In this document: positions 32,028 to 44,794 of the stretch, piece after piece | Position numbering within the stretch: the first letter of the stretch is position 1 | Layout of the letters: every line of letters begins with the position of its first letter | DNA from: Amaurobius ferox | Lineage: Eukaryota > Arthropoda > Arachnida > Araneae > Amaurobiidae | Assembly (NCBI GenBank): GCA_951213105.1 | Contig: OX578136.1 | Location: 75,199,230-75,263,229 of the forward strand | Reading direction: 5' to 3' | Length of the DNA stretch: 64,000 nt | Notes under the pieces: generated by a model | Database searches by the model: none | Told to the model about the DNA's origin: nothing | Seen by the model: only the letters and a program-made list of their open reading frames with translations | Made by a program: the position numbers and the translations under genes

Positions 32028-34509
32028 ACTAGCAGCTTACCTGTTCTTCGTACGGAGTATATAATATAAAGAAACTTAAAATTCATAATCATGTGCAAAT
32101 TCCTATAGTAACTAAATGACATTTTTAATCAAAATATTCTGTTAAAATATTTAATGCAATGCTCATAAAAAGAACTTTAAAAATCTCTGTTCTCGCTATA
32201 CAAAATTATCTTCATGGGTAAATCTGAAGAATAAAGCATTCTGACCCCCCTTTTGTAAGCAAATTTACAAAAAATATGGAATTGAATCAATATATACAAA
32301 ATAAAAACGGTAAAATTGGATGGCACCCGCACTACTTATATATGCAAATATTAGAAGATATCACCTATATTAGTAGATTGCATGTATAAATTGAAAATTT
32401 CAATAAACTTGTAATCGTTAAACCTGAAGACAGTAATTGATTCCAATATATGCCAAAATGAAAGTGCTAAAATTATATAGGAAGATATACCCGTACTACT
32501 TATAATTTCATATATTAAAAAATATGTCAGAGTGTTAGTAGAAGATTATCCGTATTACAATACGAGTCTCAAAAATCTTTGCCAAAATAAAACAGATGAT
32601 GCTTTAAATTGAAAATATCAATAATACCTGTAAACTTCATACCAGAAGGCCGTACTTGATTCCAATATATGCCAATAAACCTGTACTACTTATATTCTTG
32701 TAGATTAGAAAATATACCCGTGCATTTGTACAAGATTTCTCGTACAACGTACAATATATGAGTTTCAATAATTCTTGCCACAATGAAACATTGGCATAAT
32801 AACTTGAAAATATCAGTAATCTCTGAAACAATAATCCCCGAAAATATTAATAATAATGATGTTTAAACCTGAAGACTGTAATTGATATTATCCAGTAAAA
32901 AATACAGTGGCAATGAAATTTATTTTATATACATATCTTTATTATTCAAATCTGAAAAGATTTAATAAAAATCACCTATCGCATAAACACATTGGATTTA
33001 AATCCGTTGCTAAGCGACATGATATCATTTGCTTTAAATAAATTGGTGGAAAAGTATTGTCTGAATAATGCTATCTCCATGGAAGGTCTGGTGACATTTT
33101 TGTCAATTTAGGGACATTTTAAAAAATTGGCAAATTTATCACCAAAGGGGACTGTAGAACTGGCAGTCCCACTTAGCTACAAATTGAGGAAACATCATCA
33201 TGATACTATCCAATAATAAAACGCAATTAATTTCATTTATTTAGCTCAATTTTATCAATTTCAAGATATTTTTATGGATTTACAAATATTTTTATCAATT
33301 TGGTGACATTTTAAAAATTTGCTAAATGTGTTACTAAGTAGGATGGTTGGACTGACAGACAAATTCTAATGAAACATCATTTCAGTACTTTCTTCTAACA
33401 AAGCAAAATAAATTTCATTGAATTGCATCGTTTTTAATAATTGGCGACATTTCTGTCAATTTGCCAAAAAAGAAAAGTTAGCAAATTAGCGATATCTCGC
33501 CAAATTCACAGCTCTGAATTTTCAGATCTCAATAAAACATCCAGATCCCGTTTGTATATACCAAATGAAAACTCTAAAATTGTATTAGAAGATATACCTA
33601 TTCTACTCTTTTTCAGTTTCAACAATTGGCTAAATGAATTTACTGGCTAAACACAATATATGAGTTTATTAGTTAAACACAATATATAAGCTTGGCCAAA
33701 CTAACCAGCATTATTTGCCAAAATAAATGAAAGTGATATACACAGTCTGCAATTAATATAATTAAACGAAAAATCAAACTGTTCATTTATAAGATAGTAT
33801 ATTTTTAGATCCATTTATTTATTATTCAAATCAAAAAAATAATCTAACATCAAAAAAATAAAACTAATAATCACATTTAATTGCATTGCCGAGCAACATG
33901 ATATATCTTCATAAAATTCTAAAAATTAATTAACCATTTTGATTTTTTAACACTTTCATCATTGAGTAAATGCTTGTGAAAAATAAACCATGGTGATAGA
34001 TTTTCCATTTAAATTCATATTTTCAAACAATTCATGATTTCAGAAAGCGACTATTTAATGCAAAAATCTGTCACCTAACTCAGAGATAAAATTTTAATTC
34101 ATTTTCACATTTTAAACAAACTGTTTTCAACCTTTTCGTTTGAAGGAAGCAGGGAGTTTGAGAGTAGAACTCGTAGGAAAAAGTTTTGTTTTCAATTAAT
34201 TTCTCGACAACCCCTGATCTTAGAAACTCGAAACTTGGACTAAATTTATGGAGAGCTATTTCAAGGCTACCCATAAAATTTCATTAAATTTGGTTCAGCC
34301 GTTCTCCCGTGATGATGAGACAAATGAAAGTTTTGTTTTTCACTAATATCTCGAGAACCACTGGTCGTAGAAACTCGAAACATGGACTAAATTTTAAGTG
34401 GGACTATTTCAAGGCTACCCACAAAATTTCATCAAATTTGGTGCAGCCGTTCTCCCGTGATAATGGGACAAACAGACAGACAGATTTTCAATTTTATTTA
34501 TATAGATTA
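32028..34509. mobile_element. Decayed non-autonomous element with internal degenerate tandem units
   Basis: Left end 'actagcagcttacctgttc' 'ttcgtacgg' and right end 'cagacagacagattttc' ... 'atttatatagatta' match a terminus pair common in arthropod genomes. The interior repeats degenerate ~200-bp units ('gattccaatatatgccaa', 'cctgaagac', 'tggtgacattt', 'cgccaaatt'), and the right part holds two copies of a block with 'tagaaactcgaaac', 'caaggctaccca' and 'cagccgttctcccgtgat' (34190-34325, 34345-34470). The (CAGA)n near one end links it to the Helentron-like elements. Classification is tentative. Confidence 0.5.
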
Positions 34510-36970
34510 GAGATTATTATTGTTTCTGTTTGTTTTTCTAATTTTTTTTCTGCCCTAAAATCCAACTTCATTAGCTGGATCAAAGGTAGAGAAAAAAGAA
34601 AAGAAAGCTAAACACCCCCCTTTCACATCTCTTGAAAAAAAAAAATTAAATAAATAAAGTAGAAAAAGACTGGAAGATTGTTGATTAGTGTAGTGCACTT
34701 CTCTTTTGATAAATTACTAGAAGTTTTTTACAAAGGTAAACGCCCAAACAGTTACCTTACACCTTTCTGGTAGGTCGGACGGTCTGGGTTTCAACAAAGG
34801 TAAACGTTTGCTCAATTATACTTTGGTGTCAATTTGGGGTAAAAAAATTCTGCAAATTTGAACTATTTAAGAAATTTTGTGCTAAAACCAATATTTCCAA
34901 ATATAATTATTGGGACTAGGAGTTTTACTTTCCTCATGAGTGAGAAGGATATTTTCACTAAGTGTTTACTGTTTGAGCCAGTCAAGTCAAAACAGGGAAG
35001 GGGAGGGACCCAGTGGGAATTATGTCTTTGGTTGATTTGGGCTAGGGATTAAAGGGGTCAAACATCTTTAGGATGAACTGTATAAATATTTTTTGAATGC
35101 AATGTTTATTAAGCATTTCCCTGATATAATTTGAATTTTAATATACAACTTTCAATCCTTATCTCTTTTCATTCAGTTCGGTTTTTCTCTGTTATGCATG
35201 TCAGCCCCAATAAAAAATGGATAAAAAACAGGTCTAACATTACAAATGAGTATTTGTTTCACAAAAAATCTGATATGAGCAGTTCATAATTTTCTCTGCA
35301 AACACAATTTTTTTCGTCTTCAGGGTTCCTGCTTATGTATAATATATGCATAAATTACACTAATATTTTTAAAGTGACTCATTTCAAATATTATTGTCTG
35401 TATAAATTAATAAATATTTCACTAGACAAAATATTTTATTGCATAAATGGTGGTATTGCACAATTCATTTTGTATCATGATGTATTGCAGAGTCCACAAG
35501 CATCTTTTTCTATCCACCTCCATCCTTTAATTATTACACAGTGATAGAAGGCAGACTTAACTTGCTTCTTTACATATTGTGGATTGTGGTTAATTTTAAA
35601 GATATATTGTGCATAATTAACCGAATATTATGAGAGTTAATAATGATGGAAGTAATTTAAGATGATTCTAATAGTTATAGTTAACATTCTTATGCAATGT
35701 TTTAAATCTCAAAGCTGCTTTCTTTTCTAGGATTTTAAATGATTGTTATGCTGAGTTTACCATTACATCTAGCTATTTCATCCGCTCTTTGCACATTCTT
35801 AAAGGCTAGTTGCCACTAAATGGGACATCGACACACTTAATAAAAGTTCTGAATATCATAATATCTGTTTCAGTTTTAAACAAAAAAAATTGATTGGTGC
35901 ATATTTTGAGAACTAAAATGATGCAGGGTTTTTTATATATATATATATATATATAAATCCCTGTGTATTGTCCCACCTAATTGGTATTTTCAATTTTTTC
36001 ATTGATCTGGAAGCTCAGACGTATTGAATGTGCCCCAAAACACGATTTTGGCTTGAGTGAAAGTACTCTTATCAGTTTGAACAGTTGTTTTGAATTGTTT
36101 AATTATTCCTTTGAATCACTGCCCCTAATTTCAAATTTTTTGAAATATTAAACTTTTCTGTTGACCTAGAAGATGAGACCAAAGCCAAGATTCTAACTAG
36201 AGTGGAAGGGTTCGATAACTAGGCAAAGAGGTTTTAAGTTTTTTTTTTATATTATTCTTTTGCACCATTACCCCTAATTCAAAATTTTGGAATGTTAGAT
36301 TTTCCCCTTAGTCTTAAAGCAGAGATTGATTGGATTACATCAAAACCAAGATTCTAACTATAGTGGAAGTGCTTGTTAATTTTGATATATCATCCACTCA
36401 GTCAGTTCAATGCATATAGATATATATTTTTAATTAGTAACATACTAAACAATAAATAAAAAGTAAAAATTTATTAATAAAAATTTTGTGAGCATTTATT
36501 TATTTTTGTGTATAATTTTTATATATGTAAATTTGTGATAAAAAAAGACAATGAATTTCCACTGCTCCAAATCATTCAAATTGTGCATTGATCTGCTGTA
36601 AAACTGATACTAAACTTAAATTTACCTGCTACAAAACTGATACGAATTTTAGTTTTATCTGATAGTTATTTATGTTATTAATATATAGCACTTGATTGTA
36701 TATTAAAAATTATTATTTAAAGAAATATCTAATTCAAGCAGCTGCACAGGCATTAATTTTTCTGGAACTTTTTTTTTAAAATATTGCTTATTATGTAAAG
36801 CGATGGGTTTGAGCGTGTTATCTATAAACTCAAAAATTTTTTATATTTCATTAAAAACTCCTTAAGTTTTGTTTTCAAAATTGAATATGAACCCTGTGAA
36901 AGGCTGAAACAATTCACCTTTTGAAATAAAATGTTGTAATAATGAATTGAAATTTTTACTTTTCTTCCAG
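34510..36970. other. Intron 1, distal part before exon 2
   Basis: Contains a SINE tail (34743), a relative of the 22.5-kb array unit (35420-35545), an (AT)n microsatellite at 35934-35954 and the hAT-like end at 36896. No other feature is supported. Confidence 0.4.
34743..34794 (+). mobile_element. 52-bp SINE tail insertion with TSD
   Basis: Flanked by caaaggtaaacg (34731-34742 and 34795-34806). The insert runs from 'cccaaacagttaccttacac' to 'ggtctgggtttcaa', nearly identical to the tail of the full-length SINEs, so it is young. Confidence 0.92.
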
Positions 36971-37022
36971 AACTAGAAAATGAAGTGAAAATTCTGAAAG
37001 AAAAATTGATTGAGAAAATCAG
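36971..37022 (+). CDS. Exon 2 of the coiled-coil protein gene
   Basis: Acceptor 'tttcttccag' and donor AATCAG|gtaagg are both consensus. The 52-nt exon takes the G left by exon 1 and reads E-LENEVKILKEKLIEKI, then AG to be completed by exon 3. Leucines and isoleucines fall at heptad a/d positions (L..EV.IL.EKL), so the segment should form a coiled coil. Intron 1 would be 20.7 kb; smaller exons within it cannot be excluded. Confidence 0.6.
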
Positions 37023-37789
37023 GTAAGGGAAAAAATAATTAATATTCTGATGTGAAATTTTTTTTAGATTACATAATTAGAAAAAAACAAACAATCGATA
37101 CTCTTGAATGTTTAACCTACACAATTAAACACGTCTGTGTTTTCGTAAAAATGTGTCATCTTGTGTGTCTATACAAAAATTTGAAATGCAAATTCTGTGT
37201 GTAGATTGTAGAGGTTGGTCTTATATGAGAGATACAGTAAATCCTCAGAGACCCGTTATATAGTGACTCCTTTGTTATAATGACTGCCATTGAAAGTCCC
37301 AATCGATTTATCATAGAAACAATGTTATTTTTTTAATTGTTACGATTATTTTTTAATTATTACACATTTTCAGTTTTTTGATACAACAATCATGTATTTT
37401 CATCGAAATTAGTGAAAATGGCTTTCAACAAGCAGCAGTTGATTTGATTCTGTCAGAACATGTTTTCTTTTGTTCATGCAGGGGCAGAGTGATTCCGGAA
37501 CACTGCCAGTCATATCTAAGAAAGAAATGGCACTCTAAGGGATATTTCACATTCACTTTGATTGGTCGATTTGCACTTAATTCCTGACAATTGGCTTCTT
37601 CCTAAAATTGGACAATGGCTATGCAGTAGACTGTCTATAGGTGAAAGGGGTTAGTTAGCAGACTCCAATAGTCTTGATGATGTATTTTTGTCCATAGGTT
37701 TGTATTGTAATCTAAATTTTTGTTCAGGATGGCTCAGAAAAATAAGCTCAATCAGATACATATAGATAAATAAAAAGGTTAAAATTTTA

Positions 37790-38990
37790 GCTAAGATCAA
37801 TAAGAAAAAGTTTCGAAATCAAAAATTGTCAGAATGTTTAACATTAAAAAGTATTCTCTTCACAATCTTTAAAAAATGGGATGTGGTTTCTGCTGCATGA
37901 CTGGCATTCCACAATCAAGCACTTGTTGGAGGAATGAAGAATTCCCTCTTCTGGAAGAAGTTCTCATAGAATGGTTGCAACTCATGTGTTATACAACAAA
38001 TGCTCCAATCGACTGCGATTTTCTGAAGACATTTACTGAAAAGATGAACATTGGTGGGAATTTTAAAGCTTCTAATAGTTAGTTTGAGAAGTTCAATGAC
38101 AGACATGATCTATCCTTCAAAAAACTGTGTGGAAAAAGTGCTTCGGTAGATCTTGACTGTTTTGGCGTATGGAGAAAAGAATTTAAACATCTTGTAGAAA
38201 AATTTGAGCTGAAAGACATTTCTAACCTTGATGAAACAGGACTTTATTGCAAATTATTGCTCAATAAATCATTTGTTCTGAAAGGTGAGACTGGACACAG
38301 TAGTAAACAAGCAAAACAATGACTAACTGTTCTTCTTGCATCTAGCATGACTGGAAGTGAAAAATTGTCTCTTGATCATAGGGAAGTTCGTGAATCCAAA
38401 GTGTTCCAAAGGAATAAAAAGTTTGCTGAGAACATACAAGAACAGTAAAAAAGCATGAATGACAAACATCCATTTTGAAGAGTGGCTCTGACATCTTGAC
38501 CAGAAATGGCTGTGAATAAAAGAAATATTCTGTTGATCATTGATAATTGCTCTGCACATCCCATCGTTACTGAGTTGAAGGCAGTGCAAGTACAATTTCT
38601 CACACCTAGTGTGACAGCGGTGTCCATGGATCAGGGAGCCATTCAAAATTTCAAATCAAACTACCAAATAATAATCATCAGAAAAATGATTGCAGTACTT
38701 GAAAACAAAAAATCATATGAAATTGATGTTTTGGGAGTTATATATCTAGCAAAAGCGGCATGAAGAGATGTCACCAAAGAAACAATAGCCGACTGATTTC
38801 ACCAAGCTGGCTTCAAAACTTAAGAATTAGAAAATAATTGGATATAGCTCATGTTCCCAAAGTTCAACCCTCATCATCAGCAGGACCGTCCGATGCCCTG
38901 CCACAGGTACAATTCAATGACGATGAAGAACTGACGAATCTTCTTGAGAAAATGAATTTTTCCAGACATTTATCTTTTGCCAAATTTGTT
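37790..38990 (+). pseudogene. Tigger/jerky-like transposase, multiple stops
   Basis: N-terminal helix-turn-helix of the CENP-B type is recognisable in pieces (KSILFTIFKKWD, about 37850). Next come CFGVWRKEF and the first catalytic motif ISNLDETGL (38.22 kb), then ILLIIDNCSAHP (38.53 kb), with the second Asp, and the acidic block SMDQGAIQNFKSNY (38.62-38.66 kb) with the third. All three catalytic Asp are still present, but at least six stops and frame changes interrupt the gene. Related genes (CENPB, JRK, TIGD) were domesticated from this family; this copy was not. Confidence 0.92.
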
Positions 38991-39454
38991 ATAGTGGATG
39001 GATGATATATTGTGCTGTGAGGCATTCTCTAATGAAGATAAACTTGTTATGGTGATTTCTGAGGAAGTTAAATTAGTATGCTCTTAAAGCAATAATAAAT
39101 AATCTTTATCTAATTTAATCTAATAAATTTGAACGCCCCTGCACCTGCAAGGCCAGATATACTGAGTTACAGATCATCAACCGCCCAAGCCAGCAGCAGA
39201 TGATGGACGAAACACCCGTCCCAGCACTGTCCAATGACCAGCTCTTGTGGCCTCACGGGGAAAGGCAAAAGATTGTTTGTGTGTGCTAAAATATGTGGCC
39301 TCCATACCGAGGCTAAGAGTACTTGTGTGATCAGTAAAAGTTGAAGTTAATTATTATATTTGAGAAGTTTTCGTGGCATCATAGCCAAACCACATTCAAT
39401 TTTTTCAAGTTTGAGGAGCATACAAAATTTAATAGTTATGTTATGAAGAAGTCT

Positions 39455-39720
39455 TTAGGATGGCTCCATTGCCTTACATTTTTTTGTGTTTAATATCACA
39501 TTGAATATGTATTCAGACCATGAGGTAAATCTAAATGCGAAGAATGTAGCAGAATATTTCATATTTTTCATTTTTCTTTTTAGAAGTTTTTCACTCATTA
39601 CAACATATATTTTTGTATTTAATATCTCATTAAATATGTATCCATACAGAGCTGCCAAATTTCCCCTTTTTTGTTATTTCTTGAAACCCTGGGTGATAGT
39701 CTGTTTGTGTTAAGTTTAAA
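39455..39720. repeat. Diverged ~115-bp tandem duplication
   Basis: 'tttaatatcacattgaatat' followed by 'gtattcagac' (39488-39522) recurs as 'tttaatatctcattaaatat' 'gtatccatac' (39618-39652). It lies in the 3' part of the Tigger element. No coding meaning is evident. Confidence 0.6.
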
Positions 39721-39820
39721 ATTGTTCTAATAAATCTTTTTTTAAATTTTTAATCTGGTTTTCATTTAATTTTCATCACTATGACGGTGAGTAATTTACT
39801 ATTTAACTAACCCTTTTTTT

Positions 39821-41138
39821 AACACTTTACAACAAAGTTGAAAAGTGTTTATGACTTTGTTCATTCTGTCTGTCTGTCTGTCTGTCTGTCCGTTAGCATG
39901 ATAACTGCCGTAAAAATGACTTAATCAAAATGAAATTTTAGTATGTTGTTCAGACGTTCTTTAGGACTTATGGGAATATAAATGAATAATATCACCCAAT
40001 TAGTTTTGGATTGAACCCGGGTTGAAAAAGTGAAACACATTGAATCCTATGGGACCTAATTTTTCAAACATTTTTAAGCAGATTTAAAATTCACAAATTG
40101 CTTCAAAATTTTTAGGTAATATTCAAATTATCCTATAAAATATATAAAAAAAATTTCAGCAAAATATATTCAGTAGTTTTTTAAATAAAAATTAAAATAA
40201 TAATTACAACTCTTATATGAAGCGATCACATGACCATTATATGAAGAGATCACGTGACCCACTTCAAAATGAAATATGGCATCCATATTGTCTCAAAATC
40301 ATGATTTTTATTCTTTTTAATTCATATTGAGTGTTGTATCCATCCTAAAACCGCTTTATTTTTGCTTAAATTCTGTGCATCTACATACTGAAACAACGCA
40401 ATTACAATATATTTGAGTTTAAATGATCATCCAAATTTGATTATTTCTACAACGAAGCCTATTTTGCACTTATGTAAAATGTAAACAGCAAAATATGTAG
40501 AATGAGTTGTATAAGAATTACTGCATTTCTTTAATTCAAAATTATTTAGCTCATGGAGTCTGCATAGCTGATATGAATGAAATATTCATTGATTTTACAG
40601 CGAGAAGGACGATTTTTTTCGATGAAGTTTTAAGCATAGAGTTTAATTACTTATAGCTCCATGGTCTTAAGTTTTAAATAAAATAAATTATTATAGAATT
40701 GTGATGAATGAAATGAATGAAAAAAGTTTATGAATGAAATGCTGCTTTTATAGAGAGCCAGGCGTATTATTTTTTCTATGACGTCATTTGAATGAATTTC
40801 AGTTGTTTTCGATGAAGTTTTCAAATATAATAGATTATTGTAGTATTATGGTAATTTTAAAAATATTACCAAGGAATGTATCGCATTTTAGAGATGTTTA
40901 AACCAGGCAATTTATATTTCAATGCCATCATTTGAATGAAGTTTTCGAATTAAGTTTTTATTTTTTTTTTCGATGAAGTTTTAAGTTTTCAAATATAATA
41001 AATTAATGTAGTATTGTGATAAGTTTTTAAATATTACTGAAGAATGTATTGCATTTTAGAGATTTTTAAATAAAATTGCATTGAAGTTGGAAAGTGTTTC
41101 ATAATCAATGCTTTAAGCATGATTGATCTTTCTTGTTT
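39821..41138. mobile_element. Pearl/HINE-like element, family B, copy 1
   Basis: One end is a hairpin, AACACTTT...AAAAGTGTT (39821-39849), directly followed by a (GTCT)n microsatellite (39870-39890) and 'ccgttagcatgataactgcc'. The other end has ~155-bp tandem units with 'ttttcgatgaagttt', 'aatattac' and 'gcattttagagat' (40780-41075), ending 'gatctttcttgttt'. Hairpin, microsatellite and ~160-bp tandem core is the plan of Pearl/DINE-1 elements related to Helentrons. No ORF and no TSD, as expected. Inserted in the Tigger element, so it is younger. Confidence 0.7.
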
Positions 41139-41690
41139 GTCAAAACAAAACGCAATTGTACGTTTAAAGTAAGTTCCTGATATTTTTGGCCATTTTGTTT
41201 AGGTTTTCACTCTTTTGTTTAGGTTTTTTTTTTATTTAATATTTTTTATTTTTTTTTATATTTTTTTTTTTATGCTGATGTCTAAAAAGGCACAACAAAC
41301 TTATTGCATGAATTATTGAAAATAACTATCCAATAATTCTGATGACGATCAAGAAGAATCTATCGACAGTTGCTTTGAAAGCCTCCTCCGATTCAATAGA
41401 AATATTGTGTAGGTATTTTGAGAGGATGATGTTGAAGACTTTCTTAAAAAAATAATTGAAATGGAAAATTTTATTGTAAAGACTTCACAGAGCACTTTAA
41501 AGCAATGAACAATCGCAGAATTTTTCCAATAAACATATCAATGTTTTCATGTCAATAAATTACTTCTAGGTATGTATTTCTTTGCTTAGCTTATGCGAGA
41601 AACTTTTTTAAATTTGCTATAGCGACTGTTCATCATAACAACCAATTTTTTTGGCCCCATGAAGAGTTATTATATTGAGGGCCTACTGTA

Positions 41691-43513
41691 CAAATCTTGA
41701 ATGAAAGTTAGCAAAGTAAAAGTTTAATAAACATTTTAATTGTTTACTTAAAAAAAAATAAAAAATAAAACTCAATTTCACAACCTTGGGTTGTCTAGGG
41801 ATTTAAAGTACAAATTCTCATTGTAAAAAATTCAATTTGTCAGGTATTGATTTTAAATTGTAGGTTGTTATAGTGAAATTATAAAAAAAACTAATGGGAT
41901 TTTAATTATTTACAATTAACCAGCACCTTTTTTTCAGACTTTTTGCTCAAATATGCTTGGAACTATTTTCCAAATATTTCATATTGGCCACCTGCAGAAC
42001 ACCTGCTGTACAGCTGCTCTCTGAAGTATAAAATATTTTACTCATCAGAGAAACATAGACTGGTGCTGGAAAAATGTTAACTTAAAATTTAAACATTTAT
42101 CATGCATTAGTATATTTTTATCTCACAGTAGCTTGGTGTTTCTATTCAACAGGTTTCTAGCATTTATTAATTTGAATAATCATATCAATTGTCTTTTGAC
42201 CTTAATTCATACTTCAAAGACCTGGTCTCTCACAGGGACATTATGAAAAAGCTCTTCACATCTTTAAGCGAAAAATTTTGCACAGTACTTTTGATAGAAT
42301 TAAAGAAAATGCAATTTTAAATGATACAAATTGTATAAAAATTCTAATATAATCAAATATATTAAAATTAACAGAATGCAATGGGCAGGACATTTACTAA
42401 AAATGGATAACAACAAAATCACAAAGAACATCTTTATGCCTACACTGAACGGGAAAAAAAAAAAAACCTAAAGGACAACCAAAGTTGAGATGGATCACAA
42501 TTGGGCGGATAAGGACTTAAAGGTGTTAAATATTAAAAATTGGAGAAGCATTGCTCCAAGAGGAACAGCAGCGATTTTCTAAGGAAGGCCAAGACCCATA
42601 GTGGTCTACCAAGCTATTGATGATGAATTGTTATTCAATTTGTTTGAGACATAAGGCCCTCAGGCATTCAAAAACAGTTGTTTCCTGTTTAGAGATGCCT
42701 AAAATGTATAGTTACTTAAAAATCCAATAGTCGATTTATATGTAAAAACACTATCTAATAGATAAGGAAAAATTAATATATTATACTGCATTATATATTA
42801 TTTACTCTTTGTTATGCTGCTTTATTTTTTGTTCCAATAGTCAAGTTTTTACCTTATGACTAGAGTAAATTACTAGACTGTACTGTAGCAGGTGCTTATT
42901 ATGACTAGAGTACAATGCGTAGTCTTAAATAAGCACCTGCTACATAAATAATACAGATCAGACAAAATACCACTTAATATCCGAAATTTCTGTTCTGAAA
43001 AAAGAAAATCAGACCTGTCCTTAGTTGTTTCTATCACAGAAACTTGTCGGCTATATAAATATGTTACTGCTAGCTGAAAATTCCCTGTGTTCCACGTTTA
43101 AACTAGGAGATCTCCATAGCAACAGACATGCTCCCAGTTGTGACATCCTGAATATGAAAGATATCTTCTTTTAGGATAAGCATTTGAAAGGAAAATTATA
43201 ACTTTTATAGACTCGCTTAAAAATTCATAAAAATTTAAATGGATTAATTAAAAAAAATTCTTTATTTGAATGCAAAGATCAGTCCATATTTATGCATAAA
43301 AAAGGAAAATGGAATCTAATGTCATGAATATTCAGTTCACTGATGCATGAAAATACTAATGAATATGCCTAAAAACATATTTTTATTTTTTAATTTAAAT
43401 ATTAAGGTGTTATTAAGAAGTTTAAACTATCTTTTACTCACAAAATCCATCTTCAGGAGTATTCCCAAAGTTAGGATCACCCTCCTAGGATTCATTCTAG
43501 GATTTCAAAAGAG
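41691..43513. other. Intron 2 DNA with one LINE fragment
   Basis: Apart from 42370-42620 nothing is recognised. At 42880-42945 the block 'gactagagtaaattactaga' / 'gactagagtacaatgcgtag' with 'gcaggtgctta' / 'taagcacctgct' forms a small imperfect palindrome. Confidence 0.35.
42370..42620 (+). pseudogene. LINE ORF2 C-terminal fragment
   Basis: Reads RMQWAGHLLKMDNNKI, then GQPKLRW after an A-run frame change, DLKVLNIKNWRSIA and a stop. This is the classic end of many arthropod LINE reverse transcriptase proteins ('R.RWAGHV.RM', 'G.P..RW', 'DL..L...NWR..A'). Upstream RT is missing. No poly-A or TSD is evident. Confidence 0.8.
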
Positions 43514-43890
43514 CAGGGTGCTAACTTCCAAAAAAGGGCATACTGTAATCATTCGTTTAACCCAGACCATCCAACTTAGCCACAGGTATAAGATATCTGT
43601 TTGGACAGCTGGGAAGTGCCACCTAATTTAAGCTGGAACCCAGTGAGGGAAGCATCTACAGGGACTTTACCCTCCTTTCCCTACCACCAACCTTTTGGAA
43701 GGACTTACGGACTCACATGTTTAACGTGATTGTACTCTGCGTGAACTTGGCGACAGTTTGGGAAGAGATTGAAATCAAACTTGAGTCGTCAGAGTGCAAC
43801 TCCTGTGTGCTTAACCACTGGGTTATCGCTTCCGGCATGCTGTCATCAAAAAAGGGCACATTGCATATGAAAGGGGCACATATTGAAAGG
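43514..43890. repeat. hAT-like end with a SINE inside
   Basis: CAGGGTGCTAACTTCC with 'aaaagggca' (43514-43541) repeats the terminus seen at 16518; 'aaaaaagggcacattgc' and 'aaaggggcacat' at 43850-43890 continue it. The SINE at 43556-43835 interrupts it. No partner end was found. Confidence 0.4.
43556..43835 (-). mobile_element. tRNA-derived SINE, old copy
   Basis: Minus-strand order: head TAACCCAGTGGTTAAGC (about 43811-43827), body with 'gcagagtacaatcacg' and 'catgtgagtccgtaagtcc', then 'aaggttggtggtaggg', and the tail to 'ggatggtctgggttaaa'. About 280 bp, with some extra sequence between head and body (43741-43795). Diverged from the 6.9- and 58.7-kb copies. TSD not seen. Confidence 0.88.
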
Positions 43891-44047
43891 CACAATTATA
43901 AATTTTGGCTAAAGAATGCATTGCATAATGTGGCCCACATGTAGAATGTAAAACAGATATAGATAATGGATCTATTTTGCATATTTATATAAAAATAATT
44001 AGTCATGCAAATAAAAGATTAAAAACCAAAGGGTATATTGTATTGCA

Positions 44048-44190
44048 CAGGGTACATACAGATGCTTGAAAATTGGGAAAGTACTTTTAAATGACTATTT
44101 TCAAGGCCTTGAAAGTACTTGAAAATTCCCATTTTCTTTGTTAAATCCTTGAAAGTGCTTGCAAAAGGGGGGAAGGAAAATGTTCCACAG
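44048..44190. repeat. hAT-like terminus of the 'CTTGAAAGT' type
   Basis: CAGGGTACATACAGATGC followed by repeated 'cttgaaa' / 'gaaagtacttgaaaa'. This widespread terminus type has short internal repeats pairing with each other. Related in style to 30341. Right end not found. Confidence 0.5.
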
Positions 44191-44794
44191 ATCTTTGGCA
44201 TTGTGTTTTTATAAAAAGTTTTGCTTTCTCTGGAAATTCCTCTAGTAGTTCCTCTGTTCCCGAAAATTTCCTAGATAACATGTTTTTTTTTTTTTTTTTT
44301 TTTTTTATATATATATAATCTTCCCCAATGGCTTCAACAATAACATTAGTTTGCCATTTATTTTTCCTCCTAGAAACACATATAACTTTATAATGAAGGG
44401 TTAATTGACGTCCTTAATTAAAAATTACATAGTATTGAAAGCGTTTGACATTTTTTATAGGAAAGTGTACTCACCCTGATTGTATTGTATTTGATACTGT
44501 TAAAAAATAAAACATATAATGATATACAAAGATTTATTTTATTTAAATAATTAATCAGAGATGTAACAAATTAGTAAAATTACAAATATTCCATTTGACC
44601 AAATAACTATTTATTTTTAACATATTAAAAAAAAAATAGTGATTAATTTCAAAACCAAGTAAAAATGTAACAAAATTTTAATTATGCAGAAAACTCATTT
44701 TTTATAATTACACATATTTTACTTTAAGATACACTGTATTGCAAAATAATATATCAATAATATGCACCCATAAGAAATTGAGCTACAGCTGTGT
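44191..44794. other. Intron 2 DNA with a T-run
   Basis: A run of about 26 T followed by (AT)n at 44283-44318 could be a reversed poly-A tail, but no retrotransposon could be recognised on the minus strand beyond it. Otherwise featureless. Confidence 0.4.

Larger units (their letters stand above)
30341..36896. mobile_element. Possible hAT-type element pair of ends, heavily nested
   Basis: CAGGGTTCACACGCTCCTTA with 'aaaactccttaaa' at 30341 and the inverse, '...ttaaaaactccttaag' to ATATGAACCCTG, ending at 36896. The 'CAGGGTTC ... CCTTAA' terminus is a widespread hAT-like type. The 8-bp flanks (tcctgaaa, tgaaaggc) do not match, so these may be ends of two different copies. Other elements (30464-31963, 32028-34509) and a SINE tail lie inside. 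The right end is 74 bp upstream of exon 2. Confidence 0.3.
37235..41688 (+). mobile_element. Tigger/pogo-type DNA transposon, interrupted
   Basis: TA-flanked (37233-37234, 41689-41690) ends begin CAGTAAATCCTCAGAG on the left and, inverted, CAGTAGGCCCTCAATA on the right. A broken Tigger transposase (37790-38990) lies in sense direction. A family-B element (39821-41138) inserted later; without it the element is about 3.1 kb. It lies 213 bp after exon 2 inside intron 2. Confidence 0.85.

Noticed and set aside
44283..44318. T-run as the poly-A tail of a minus-strand retrotransposon
   Set aside because: No LINE or SINE sequence could be recognised after it and no TSD was found.
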